Shown in pieces: positions 35,607-44,199 of a stretch of 64,000 nucleotides of DNA (the first letter of the stretch is position 1; each line of letters begins with the position of its first letter). The position numbers were made by a program, and so were the translations under genes. This stretch comes from CAYULW01 sp964445815. Lineage in GTDB: Bacteria > Bacteroidota > Bacteroidia > Flavobacteriales_E > Vicingaceae. The notes beneath the pieces were generated by a model. The model ran no database searches and had not been told where the DNA came from. It saw only the letters and a list, made by a program, of their open reading frames with translations. The DNA lies in NCBI GenBank assembly GCA_964445815.1, contig CAYULW010000004.1, positions 62,001 to 126,000 of the forward strand. The letters are read 5' to 3'.

Positions 35607-37381
35607 AGGTTTTCTGATTTACTGATTAACACCATGGTTTTTTCATACAACATGTGAGGCTGCATAGCTGCTGCCGGAGCGTATCTTGCCATTTCTACCT
35701 CATCTAATGTTGCTTTTACATCCTTTTGTATTTCCTCATCATTGATCTCTTCTAGAATCCGTTCTTGTGATAAATCGGCTTGACTTATATTAAACTTATC
35801 GGCATAATAACCAAAAAGAGCATTGGCAATTTCCTGATAGAATGAGGCTGTATCATTACTGTCTAAATGTTTCTTAGCAAGGCTTAAACGTTTCTTTGCC
35901 ACCTTATTTGCTTTGGCCTTGCGATTGCCAACAACATCCTTTGCAGTACTTTTTAACCTTTTAGATAAGAGGTATAAAAAGAACAAGCCGAGCGTACAAA
36001 ATCCTAAAATTAAATAGAAGGCAATTGAGCCGTAAAAACGCTCATCTTTCTTAATGAGCTCTACATTTTGACTGTGAATGTATCTGATGTCTGTATTCAG
36101 TAGGGCCACTTCTTCTTTTTGCTGAGGCGTATATACAACTGTTTCTCCCTGTTCACTTTTTTCAACCTCTATGGTTACGGGAGCATGACTTAAACTCTTA
36201 TAAGTCTTAGATTGAGGATCAAAGTAAGTGAATGTATAGGGCTCTAATTCAAATGTTCCTGAATGGCGAGGAATGATAAGATAGGTAAAGGTTTTACTAC
36301 CTGAAGTGCCTGCTGCGGTTGTTTTTATATTTGAACTGGTTTCCGGATCATAGCTCTCAAAATCAGGAGGGAAGTTCAACTCCGGAGCACTGATTAAACC
36401 CAAGTTGCCCTGTCCGCTTATTTTTATTTTCAGGTCGATGGCCTCATTAGCTTTTACATTGGTTTTGCTTGTTGTCAATTTCATATTGAACTGACCAACA
36501 GCGCCCGAAAATTCTGCAGGTTTACCTTTAAGGGGTAGAGGTTTGATCTTTAATTTAACCTCCGGGCTTTTAATGATGACTTCCTTGTTTTCATATCCGC
36601 CCCCCATCATTTCTTCCCAGATGGAACGCGCTCTTCTTGTTCTTACCTGAACAATGGTTTGAATTTCCAATGGATCCAAGACCAGATCTCCGGAACGTTG
36701 AGGAAAAAGAACGATTTGCTGAACATCTGCTACCTGCCAGACAGTCCCTCCTTTGTTCACTTGACTCAATCGCATGTTGTTATAGTCTGTAATGTTTTCA
36801 GACCAAAAACCTTTAAGATCTGGTAATTTCTCAGGGTTAACACGACTTACCGGTAGCTGGGTGTACATCTTAAAAGTAGCGGTTATTTTTTCACCGACAT
36901 ATGCTTCTTTTTTGTCCAGTATAACATCCAGATAAATGTAGTCTTTGAGGTCTTTCCCACCTTGCTTTCTGTTCGATTGCCGATTGCGCTGAGCATTCGC
37001 ACTATTGCTATTGCCTTTTACAACTTCTATCGTCAAACTGTTTGATTCGTAGGATTCACCGTTTATTTCATACTTAGCGGGTGCAATCTCAAAAGTGCCT
37101 ATGGAGTTGGTCGCTAGAACATAATTTAAAGAATAGGTTTGGGTCATGTTGCCATTTACAATCTGAGTTGAACTACTTTGACCCGCAAATCGGTTACTTT
37201 CAAAGTGTGTGAAGGGAGGGGGAGTGAAGTTTCCTCTTCCTGAGTTAACCGTGTAAGTGACCTGGAAGCGTTGACCTGCCTCTACAACTGTGCTACTGGC
37301 TTTGGCAACAAAATCAATTTTGCCGGCCCAGGCAGGACAGCTGATCATTAAAAACAATATGACTTGTAAACTTCTTCTCAT
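35603..37381 (-). CDS. batD: BatD: large periplasmic beta-rich protein
   Basis: A 592-residue membrane-anchored protein. The signal peptide ends at CPAWAG (about 20). Residues 25-405 are repeated oxygen-tolerance-type beta domains (VVEAGQRFQVTYTVNSGRGNFTPPPF; KEAYVGEKITATFKMYTQLPVSRVN; KTNVKANEAIDLKIKISGQGNLGLI). A single transmembrane helix near 450-470 (AFYLILGFCTLGLFFLYLLSK) precedes a cytoplasmic helical tail. The BatD (PF13584) profile is recognisable from the order of repeats. It overlaps batC by 1 bp and batE by 4 bp, so translation is coupled. Confidence 0.9.
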   Translation of the reverse strand: MRRSLQVILFLMISCPAWAGKIDFVAKASSTVVEAGQRFQVTYTVNSGRGNFTPPPFTHFESNRFAGQSSSTQIVNGNMTQTYSLNYVLATNSIGTFEIAPAKYEINGESYESNSLTIEVVKGNSNSANAQRNRQSNRKQGGKDLKDYIYLDVILDKKEAYVGEKITATFKMYTQLPVSRVNPEKLPDLKGFWSENITDYNNMRLSQVNKGGTVWQVADVQQIVLFPQRSGDLVLDPLEIQTIVQVRTRRARSIWEEMMGGGYENKEVIIKSPEVKLKIKPLPLKGKPAEFSGAVGQFNMKLTTSKTNVKANEAIDLKIKISGQGNLGLISAPELNFPPDFESYDPETSSNIKTTAAGTSGSKTFTYLIIPRHSGTFELEPYTFTYFDPQSKTYKSLSHAPVTIEVEKSEQGETVVYTPQQKEEVALLNTDIRYIHSQNVELIKKDERFYGSIAFYLILGFCTLGLFFLYLLSKRLKSTAKDVVGNRKAKANKVAKKRLSLAKKHLDSNDTASFYQEIANALFGYYADKFNISQADLSQERILEEINDEEIQKDVKATLDEVEMARYAPAAAMQPHMLYEKTMVLISKSENL

Positions 37382-38127
37382 TACCAGTCTTTTTCGATGT
37401 CAATATCGACCTTTTTGATTTTTTGTTTTTTTAGCTTTTCCTGTAGCTCTTTTTCTTCTTGATTAAGTGCTTCTAATATGCGTTCAGCATCTTCTCTTGA
37501 GACTTGTTGCTCCTTTTGCTGTTGCTGCTGCTGTTGTTCTTGCTTTTGTTCCTCTTCTTCTTGTTGCTGCTGTTGTTGTTCCTGTTCCTCTTGCTGCTCC
37601 TGCTCTTGATTTTGCTGCTGCTGTTCCTGATTTTCTTGTTGTTCTTCCTGATTCTGCTCCTGTTGATCTTGATCCTTTTGTTGTTCTTGCTCCTGTTCCT
37701 GAATCAATTGTTTCGTATAAGCATAATTGTATCTGGTCTCATCATCTTTAGGATTATTCACTAAAGATTGCTTATAAGCACTTAAGCTCTCTTTTAGCTT
37801 CTGTTCTTTTAGCAAAGCATTGCCTAAATTATGATAAGCCTTTGCTTTTAATTCTTTATCTTCTGTTTTTCCTGCAGCGGCTTGAAAGAAGCGACTTGCT
37901 TCTTCATATTTCCCCTGGCGGTACAATGCATCTCCCAAATTAAAAGCACTTTCAAATCCGGCTTTATCATCACTCAAGGCCTTACGATAGTTCTTTTCTG
38001 CTTCTATATACTTGTTGTTTCGGTAAGCTTCATTACCTTCTCTCACATCCTGCAACCCGGATTGAGCAATACCAAACAAACTTATTGATAAGAGTAAAAT
38101 AAGACTATAGATGCACTTTCCTATCAT
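37381..38127 (-). CDS. batC: BatC: TPR protein with Gln/Glu-rich tail
   Basis: A 248-residue exported TPR protein. The signal peptide ends near GIAQ (about 21). Three TPR units follow (EGNEAYRNNKYIEAEKNYRKALSDD; AFNLGDALYRQGKYEEASRFFQAAA; AYHNLGNALLKEQKLKESLSAYKQSL). Residues 145-215 are an almost pure Gln/Glu run encoded by repetitive CAG/GAA/GAG-type codons, then a short charged tail. The frame is intact through the repeat. The Gln/Glu run is a likely coiled-coil or flexible region. It lies between batB and batD with 4-bp and 1-bp overlaps. Confidence 0.88.
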   Translation of the reverse strand: MIGKCIYSLILLLSISLFGIAQSGLQDVREGNEAYRNNKYIEAEKNYRKALSDDKAGFESAFNLGDALYRQGKYEEASRFFQAAAGKTEDKELKAKAYHNLGNALLKEQKLKESLSAYKQSLVNNPKDDETRYNYAYTKQLIQEQEQEQQKDQDQQEQNQEEQQENQEQQQQNQEQEQQEEQEQQQQQQEEEEQKQEQQQQQQQKEQQVSREDAERILEALNQEEKELQEKLKKQKIKKVDIDIEKDW

Positions 38128-39155
38128 GTTTCGAATACATTAACTTTTTCACTCAATTTACTTTTCTTTTCATTTAAAATGGCACCGATCAAAAAGAAGA
38201 GTAGGGCAGCGGCCAGAAAGAATTGAAAACGGTCTTCATAATCGGTATAGACCTGACTTTCAAACTCACTTTTTTCTAGTCCGCTCAATTCATCTAAAAT
38301 GCGCTCAAAGCCTGCATTGGCATTACTTGCCCTAACATAAAGACCATTTCCTGCTCCGGCTATTTGTGCAAGCATGTCTTCGTTTAAACTACTGACAATG
38401 GTATTTCCTGAATTATCTTGTCGATAACCGATTTGTTTGCCTCTTTTAAAGACCGGTATCGGTGCACCGTTCGGACTTCCCATTCCTATGGTAAATACCT
38501 TGATTCCTTTTTCATTTGCTTTTTCTGCTGCGGAGATGGCATCATCTTCATGATTTTCTCCATCTGTAACAATGATTAATGCTTTATTCCCTCCGGCTTG
38601 ATAATCAAATGACTCAATTGCTAAATCAATGGCAGCACCTATGGCTGTTCCTTGTGTAGGAATTAAGTCGGTATCAATGGTACTTAAGAAGAGTTTTGCT
38701 GCTGCATAGTCGGTAGTGATGGGCAATTGTGTATAAGCTTGCCCGGCGAACACGATGATCCCTAGTCGGTCACTTTTGAGTTCTTCCAGCATTTGAAGCA
38801 TGGCCCTTTTTGCACGTTCCAAACGATTGGGTGAAAGGTCTTCAGCTTTCATGCTATTTGAAACATCCAGAGCAACAATAAGGTCGATTCCTTCCCGCTT
38901 GACCTCTTCCAGTTTTGTCCCGATTTGAGGGTTGGCAATGCCAACGATAAGAAGCGTAAAGCCAATTAAGAAAAAGATAAACTTTAAACGGAATCTCAAG
39001 TTCGAGTATCTGGGCATCAATTGTGAAAATAAAGCAGACTCGGCAAATTGAGTTCTGGCTTTTTTACGCCAACGTTTTAAGAAATAAAAAGCAATAATCA
39101 TGACAGGAACAAGAGTCAGTCCCCACAATACCCAGCTATGTTCGAATCTAAACAT
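38124..39155 (-). CDS. batB: BatB: von Willebrand factor A domain membrane protein
   Basis: A 343-residue inner-membrane protein. Two N-terminal transmembrane helices (about 10-25 and 57-77) and one C-terminal helix (about 313-330) flank a vWA domain. The domain has a full metal-ion dependent adhesion site: DVSNS (DxSxS, about 91-95), a Thr in PTQGTAIG and Asp in IVTDGENHED. Such domains bind protein partners through a divalent cation. It overlaps batA by 1 bp and batC by 4 bp. Confidence 0.92.
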   Translation of the reverse strand: MFRFEHSWVLWGLTLVPVMIIAFYFLKRWRKKARTQFAESALFSQLMPRYSNLRFRLKFIFFLIGFTLLIVGIANPQIGTKLEEVKREGIDLIVALDVSNSMKAEDLSPNRLERAKRAMLQMLEELKSDRLGIIVFAGQAYTQLPITTDYAAAKLFLSTIDTDLIPTQGTAIGAAIDLAIESFDYQAGGNKALIIVTDGENHEDDAISAAEKANEKGIKVFTIGMGSPNGAPIPVFKRGKQIGYRQDNSGNTIVSSLNEDMLAQIAGAGNGLYVRASNANAGFERILDELSGLEKSEFESQVYTDYEDRFQFFLAAALLFFLIGAILNEKKSKLSEKVNVFET

Positions 39156-40162
39156 CAGTTAATGCTTCTTAAAATGGTGTATTTTAAAGTGAAATTTAAA
39201 AGAAGAAATAGGGCAGAAATTAATGCAAAGGGAAAGAACTCTTCCTTCTTTTTGCGGTATTCCGTTACTTCTATTTTCGATTTTTCCAATTGATCGATTT
39301 CTTCATAAATGGCTTTTAAACTCCTGTTATTGGTTGCTCTGAAGTATTTACCTCCTGTAAGCTCGGCAATTTCTTGCAATGTACTTTCGTCTATTTTTAC
39401 TTCTACATTCTGATAACTGATCTGACCAAATGGATTTCGATAGGGGAAGGGTGCTTTCCCATTAGTGCCGACCCCAATCGTGTAGACGCGAATACCAAAC
39501 TCTCTGGCAATTTCAGCAGCGGTAACCGGAGATACTGAACCGCTATTATTAGAGCCGTCGGTTAGCAAGATGACAACTCTGCTTTTGGCATCACTATCTC
39601 TTAATCGGTTGACAGATGTGGCCAATCCCATGCCTATTGCCGTTCCATCTTCCAAAAGTCCGTTTTTAACATCTTTAAAAAGATTCTTCAAAACAGCATG
39701 ATCCGTGGTTAGGGGAGATTGAGTAAAACTTTCTCCACTGAATGTCACTAAACCAATGCGGTCACTTGGACGTCCTTTAATAAAATCTGTTGCTACCTCT
39801 TTAGATGCTTCCAAGCGGTTGGGTTTCAAATCTTCGGCAAGCATACTGCCTGAAATGTCCATAGCAAGCATAATGTCTATCCCTTCTGTTGTGACATCCT
39901 GCCAACTCAAAGAGGATTGAGGTCTTGCCAGGGCAATAATCATAAAGAATAAACCAATATTGAATAAGGCAAATGGACTATGGCGTAGCACCCGAACCAG
40001 TTGATCATCTTGTGTTGAGATATTGCTTGCTGTAGAAAGGCGAATGCTCGCTTTGTTGTCTTTCAATCGCAAAACATAAGCCAATATCAAGAGAGGAATC
40101 AGTGCTAAAAGCACCAATAATTCGGGATTAGCAAATTGTATGTCATTCCACCATCTAAGCAT
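39155..40162 (-). CDS. batA: BatA: von Willebrand factor A domain membrane protein
   Basis: A 335-residue inner-membrane protein with the same layout as BatB. Transmembrane helices lie near residues 15-30 and 60-78, then a vWA domain with DISGS (about 100-104), EDGTAIGMG and LLTDGSNNSG, then a C-terminal helix near 310-330. The paired BatA/BatB vWA proteins are characteristic of the Bat operon first described in Bacteroides as aerotolerance genes. It overlaps the upstream unknown gene by 8 bp. Confidence 0.92.
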   Translation of the reverse strand: MLRWWNDIQFANPELLVLLALIPLLILAYVLRLKDNKASIRLSTASNISTQDDQLVRVLRHSPFALFNIGLFFMIIALARPQSSLSWQDVTTEGIDIMLAMDISGSMLAEDLKPNRLEASKEVATDFIKGRPSDRIGLVTFSGESFTQSPLTTDHAVLKNLFKDVKNGLLEDGTAIGMGLATSVNRLRDSDAKSRVVILLTDGSNNSGSVSPVTAAEIAREFGIRVYTIGVGTNGKAPFPYRNPFGQISYQNVEVKIDESTLQEIAELTGGKYFRATNNRSLKAIYEEIDQLEKSKIEVTEYRKKKEEFFPFALISALFLLLNFTLKYTILRSIN

Positions 40163-41135
40163 TCTCTTCCTTTCTAGTCTCTTCAGTGTTTCCCTCTTCT
40201 TTATCTTCTTCTTGATCTATGAATTTGGTTTGTTCAACAAATTCGTAAGCCAATTTCATGGCCTGTTCATTTTCAGATGCTACAGGTTGTTGCTTAGCAA
40301 ACTTGGCCATATCTGCCAATTGTAAGATGAAATCAAAATGTTGTATGAGTGCCATTTCATCTTTCAAGATCGACTTAAGCAGCAATAAGGTTTCATCTGT
40401 TGTTTGTTCTAAAGCCCGAACTTGATAACGGTGTTCAAGATATTCCCTGAGAATAAATGATAACTCAGAATAATAGGCTTTGATTTTCCCATCTTGCCAT
40501 AATTTTTTGGCTTTCAGTTCATCAAGTTTGCGAATGGCTACACTATCTGCAGCTTCTTTAGGAACGATAATTTCTTGGTCTTGTTTAGGTCTGTTTTTAT
40601 AGCGCTTATACAGGAGAACAGATAGTATAATGAGTAAAACAATCAGAAGTATGATTCCTATACTTATTTTGTTGGCGAGTAAATAATCCAACAGAGAGAA
40701 AGGAACATCTTCTACATCTTTAATGTCTTTAATGTCCTGCTCAGGATTTAAATCTATGCCGGTCACGTTCAGAATTAATGGGTTTGTTTTTAGAGTGTCT
40801 CCTCCAACAACGAAGCTGAAAGGCGGTATAACATGGTAACCCGTATCCCAAGAGGTAATGACTAATCTTTGGTGTAGTATCTTTTTTGTCACATCTTCTT
40901 CATCAAAAGTGGTGTCAATGTTATTGACTTCAATGATCTCTATAAATTTCGTAATGGTATCCTGCAATGCAGGGAAGATGATGTTTTCTTCTTCAGCTGA
41001 ATAATATACCTCAAAGTCTATGGTAGTTTGGTCACCTACCTTCATTTGCTGAGTGCCAATTGTAGCTTTTACCTGATTTTCAGCAAAAACAGAAAGACCG
41101 ATAAAGGTCATTAATATGGCAAGTATTGTTCTCAT
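40155..41135 (-). CDS. membrane protein of the Bat operon, unnamed
   Basis: A 326-residue protein sitting between the DUF58 gene and batA with 4-bp and 8-bp overlaps, so clearly part of the operon. The signal peptide ends at SVFAE (about 18). A beta-rich periplasmic domain (20-130; KVGDQTTIDFEVYYSAEEENIIFP) precedes one transmembrane helix (about 158-178, KISIGIILLIVLLIILSVLLY). The cytoplasmic tail is helical and highly charged, with YYSELSFILREYLEHRYQVRALEQTTDETL. The general shape resembles DUF4381-type proteins of vWA/MoxR operons in Proteobacteria. No catalytic motif is seen. Confidence 0.75.
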   Translation of the reverse strand: MRTILAILMTFIGLSVFAENQVKATIGTQQMKVGDQTTIDFEVYYSAEEENIIFPALQDTITKFIEIIEVNNIDTTFDEEDVTKKILHQRLVITSWDTGYHVIPPFSFVVGGDTLKTNPLILNVTGIDLNPEQDIKDIKDVEDVPFSLLDYLLANKISIGIILLIVLLIILSVLLYKRYKNRPKQDQEIIVPKEAADSVAIRKLDELKAKKLWQDGKIKAYYSELSFILREYLEHRYQVRALEQTTDETLLLLKSILKDEMALIQHFDFILQLADMAKFAKQQPVASENEQAMKLAYEFVEQTKFIDQEEDKEEGNTEETRKEENA

Positions 41136-42022
41136 CTTTTACTGCCTCTGCGTTTAAATAATGTCATGAGAGGTTGGATATAAGATTCATGAGTGATTAG
41201 TCGTGTGTGATCAATGCCACTTCTTCTCATGATTTCCTTTATTTGGGCTTGTTGCGCTAATGAAGTTGCCTTGTATTTGGTTCGATTATTTTTTGACCAG
41301 GTATTCATCCATATTTTCTTTCCTGTTTCAGCATCTTCTACTTGAATGAAACCAACTGCGGGCATTTCCATCTCTCTTTCATCAAAAACCTGCAAGGCAA
41401 CAATGTCGTGTTTCCTGTTGGCAATTTTTAGACTTTCTTCATAACCTTGATCCAGAAAATCGGAGATGAGGAAAGCCGTACATCGTTTTTTTATGGCCGA
41501 GGTAAAGTACTTGAGTGCCTCAGAAATATTCGTGCCTTGGTGCTCGGGTTTAAAATCCAACAGCTCTCTAATGATCATCAGGATGTGACTTTTTCCTTTT
41601 TTTGGTGGGATAAATTTCTCCACTTGATCTGAAAAGAAAAGTACACCAACCTTATCATTGTTTTGAATCGCCGAAAATGCCAAGACTGCACATAGCTCAG
41701 TAATCAAGTCTTGCTTGAGTTGCTTTTTGCTTCCGAAGTTTTTGGAGCCACTCATGTCAACAAGCAACATGACTGTCATTTCCCTTTCTTCTTCAAACAC
41801 TTTAACATACGGCGCATTAAAACGCGCGGTCACGTTCCAGTCAATAGAGCGAATGTCATCTCCCATTTGGTATTCACGCACCTCACTAAATGCCATTCCT
41901 CTCCCCTTAAAGGCCGAATGGTATTCTCCCGAGAAGATTTGGTTGGATAAACCTCTCGATTTGATCTCTATTTTCCGAACCTTTTTAAGTAAGTCCTGAG
42001 TATTTTGATTGCTAACGGCCAT
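41132..42022 (-). CDS. DUF58 domain protein
   Basis: A 296-residue cytoplasmic protein of the DUF58 family, a vWA-like fold found next to moxR genes. The signature VREYQMGDDIRSIDWNVTARF (about 47-67) is present, followed by VMLLVDMSGSKNFGS, a partial DxSxS-like MIDAS strand. It probably works as adaptor or substrate of the MoxR ATPase encoded 6 bp upstream. It overlaps the next gene by 4 bp. Confidence 0.92.
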   Translation of the reverse strand: MAVSNQNTQDLLKKVRKIEIKSRGLSNQIFSGEYHSAFKGRGMAFSEVREYQMGDDIRSIDWNVTARFNAPYVKVFEEEREMTVMLLVDMSGSKNFGSKKQLKQDLITELCAVLAFSAIQNNDKVGVLFFSDQVEKFIPPKKGKSHILMIIRELLDFKPEHQGTNISEALKYFTSAIKKRCTAFLISDFLDQGYEESLKIANRKHDIVALQVFDEREMEMPAVGFIQVEDAETGKKIWMNTWSKNNRTKYKATSLAQQAQIKEIMRRSGIDHTRLITHESYIQPLMTLFKRRGSKR

Positions 42023-42028
42023 CCCTAA

Positions 42029-43078
42029 TTACGGAACTTCAACAGCATTTAAGATTTCAGTTACTATTTCTTCAGAACTGATGTTTTCAGCTTCAGCTTC
42101 ATAGGTAATGCCTATCCTGTGTCTCAATACGTCTTTGGCGATTGCTCTCACATCTTCAGGGATCACATAACCTCTTCTTTTGATGAATGCATACGCTTTG
42201 GCTGCGGCTGCAAGGCTAATGCTTGCACGTGGAGAACCACCAAAAGCAATCAGATCTTTCAGTTTAGACAGGCCATAGTCTTCAGGATTTCGAGATGCGA
42301 ATACAATGTCAATGATGTATTGCTCGATTTTCTCATCCATGTAAACTTCCTTTACAACTTCTCTGGCCTTCATAATGTCTTCAGGTTTCAAGATTGTATT
42401 GGCTTTAGGCATTCCCGCCTTAGAAATATTGTTTCTGATGATGAGCTTTTCCTCTTCTTTCTTTGGATAGTCTAAAACTACTTTAAGCATGAAACGATCC
42501 ACTTGTGCCTCAGGTAAAGGGTATGTCCCTTCTTGTTCTACGGGGTTTTGTGTAGCCAGTACCAAAAATGGTTTGGGTAGGTCGAAAGTACTGTCACCAA
42601 TTGTAATTTGTTTTTCCTGCATGGCTTCCAAAAGTGCACTTTGAACTTTGGCAGGTGCTCTATTGATCTCATCTGCTAAGACGAAATTGGCAAATATGGG
42701 CCCTTTCTTAATGGAGAACTCTTCTTTCTTTTGACTATAGATCATGGTTCCGACAAGGTCAGCCGGTAATAAATCTGGAGTGAACTGTATTCTGCTAAAA
42801 TCAGCTTCTACAGTTGTAGCGAGCGTATTGATGGCCAAAGTCTTAGCCAAACCCGGTACACCTTCAAGTAAAATGTGTCCATCACTCAGCAAGCCGACTA
42901 AAAGACGCTCAACCATGTACTTTTGACCCACTATCACTTTGTCCATTTCACGTGTGAGAAGGTCAACAAATGAACTTTCTAAACGTATTTTTTCATTTAA
43001 CGCTTTAATGTCTACCGTTGAATTTGAAGACGATGTATTTGCTTCAACAGGCGATTGCATTTCACTTTGTTCTTCCAT
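42029..43078 (-). CDS. MoxR-family AAA+ ATPase
   Basis: A 349-residue chaperone-type ATPase, first gene of the operon. Walker A is GVPGLAKT (near residue 79), Walker B LADEINRA (about 135-142), sensor 1 LATQNP and the QEKQITIG insert of the MoxR family. An arginine-finger region is around DRFMLK, with a sensor-2-like GGSPRASI near the C-terminus. MoxR proteins are believed to insert metal cofactors or assemble vWA-domain complexes. The first 25 residues are Ser/Glu-rich and poorly conserved. No clear promoter was found in the 156 bp upstream; a TAATTTTA (43098-43105, minus) is a one-mismatch -7 candidate. Confidence 0.93.
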   Translation of the reverse strand: MEEQSEMQSPVEANTSSSNSTVDIKALNEKIRLESSFVDLLTREMDKVIVGQKYMVERLLVGLLSDGHILLEGVPGLAKTLAINTLATTVEADFSRIQFTPDLLPADLVGTMIYSQKKEEFSIKKGPIFANFVLADEINRAPAKVQSALLEAMQEKQITIGDSTFDLPKPFLVLATQNPVEQEGTYPLPEAQVDRFMLKVVLDYPKKEEEKLIIRNNISKAGMPKANTILKPEDIMKAREVVKEVYMDEKIEQYIIDIVFASRNPEDYGLSKLKDLIAFGGSPRASISLAAAAKAYAFIKRRGYVIPEDVRAIAKDVLRHRIGITYEAEAENISSEEIVTEILNAVEVP

Positions 43079-43171
43079 AAATTCTATAATTTGGTCGTAA
43101 AATTAAAAAGGCCTTTAGCCACGCTGCACTAGGCGGCTGTTAAATATTGTTAAGCCCATTTCGCAAAAGAC

Positions 43172-43199
43172 AAAAAAGATCAACTCACGAGTTGATCTT
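43172..43199 (-). terminator. rho-independent terminator of the muiA-vWA-SIMPL operon
   Basis: On the minus strand a perfect 10-bp stem AAGATCAACT/AGTTGATCTT with loop CGTG runs into six Ts. It lies 36-63 bp past the SIMPL gene stop and isolates this operon from the moxR operon promoter region. Confidence 0.9.
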
Positions 43200-43234
43200 C
43201 TAATTATGGAATTCACTTCAGGAATAATTTTAAA

Positions 43235-44167
43235 CTATAAGATTGGTTTAAGCTCTCCGTTGGGTGTCACGAGTATGATTTCTTTATCCGTTTTCTCCGC
43301 CGGTTTTTCAAAGAGAGAAAGATTCAATTCGTACATCACTTGAATAACAGGCTCTACAACAACAGGGTTAATGACAAAATCAAATTCCTTGTTTACAACA
43401 GCTTGATAATAACTTGCTTGATTCTTATTGCTTTTATTATAGCGAGCCGATGATTTTAATTTGAATGCATTGTTGTTGTACGCCGTACATTTTAAATAGC
43501 GTTCAATAGGGTACACTACCTTATATCCATCATTAATGCGCTTTTCAAAGCGGTCTAAATCGCTTCCAAAGATGCTTTGGTAATGCTCCATTCGTTTAGC
43601 TAACTTTTTTTGAGCCTCTTCGAGTAATTGCAATTTGATGTCGTCTAACTGTTTGGAGAAATAATCGACTTTGATCAAATTATAGATTTCAGCTTCTGCA
43701 CAAATCGAAATAATTTCACTTAATTGAATTTGATCTTTGAAGTGAATGTGTAAGTTTTTCTTCATTTCAAAGCCATCCGGTATCTCGTTGTAGCTGTCTT
43801 GACTGAATAATTTTTTTTCAAGCACAATATCGTATAGAGGTACAAAGCTCACCATGTCTATATAAAGTTCTAAGCTATCCAATGCTTTAATACTTGACTG
43901 AACAGTCTCTAGTCGTTTTGCCATTAGAGAATCAGTTTGTTTCATGGTTTTGCCCACCTGAGTCATTGAAAAAACAGCAACATAACTATCGGCTTTTACA
44001 TTGGCCATTCCACTTATGCTAATTGAATTTTTGTGTTTTTCCGCCGAAGGAATGTGAATAGTTGTTTCATCAATGTTTATTTGTTCATTGTAATTGATAT
44101 TACCTGAACTTTGTGACAGCAGAGAGGATGCTAGAAAGAGAAGCACTGTACTTACAATATATTTCAT
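43235..44167 (-). CDS. exported SIMPL (DUF541) domain protein
   Basis: A 310-residue exported protein. ATG at 44167 is preferred to an in-frame TTG at 44203 because it begins a signal peptide directly (MKYIVSTVLLFLASSLLSQ). The segment ISISGMANVKADSYVAVFSMTQVGKTMKQTDSLMAKRLETVQSS (about 48-92) matches the start of SIMPL domains (xGxGxVxxxPDxxxxxxxV), with Met/Ala variants. Members are periplasmic, and some form large oligomers. The function here is unknown. It is the last gene of the muiA-like operon and ends 36 bp before a strong terminator. Confidence 0.7.
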   Translation of the reverse strand: MKYIVSTVLLFLASSLLSQSSGNINYNEQINIDETTIHIPSAEKHKNSISISGMANVKADSYVAVFSMTQVGKTMKQTDSLMAKRLETVQSSIKALDSLELYIDMVSFVPLYDIVLEKKLFSQDSYNEIPDGFEMKKNLHIHFKDQIQLSEIISICAEAEIYNLIKVDYFSKQLDDIKLQLLEEAQKKLAKRMEHYQSIFGSDLDRFEKRINDGYKVVYPIERYLKCTAYNNNAFKLKSSARYNKSNKNQASYYQAVVNKEFDFVINPVVVEPVIQVMYELNLSLFEKPAEKTDKEIILVTPNGELKPIL

Positions 44168-44199
44168 CTTATTATTTTTAATGGAGTTAAGTTTTTTAT

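Noticed and set aside
37467..37764. Leu-rich open reading frames on the plus strand
   Set aside because: They are the antisense of the Gln/Glu run of batC. Long homopolymeric Leu/Val frames with no homology pattern arise from the repetitive codons.
43106..43140. AAAGGCCTTT palindrome upstream of moxR
   Set aside because: Only 10 bp, common by chance in AT-rich DNA, and not placed relative to a convincing promoter.
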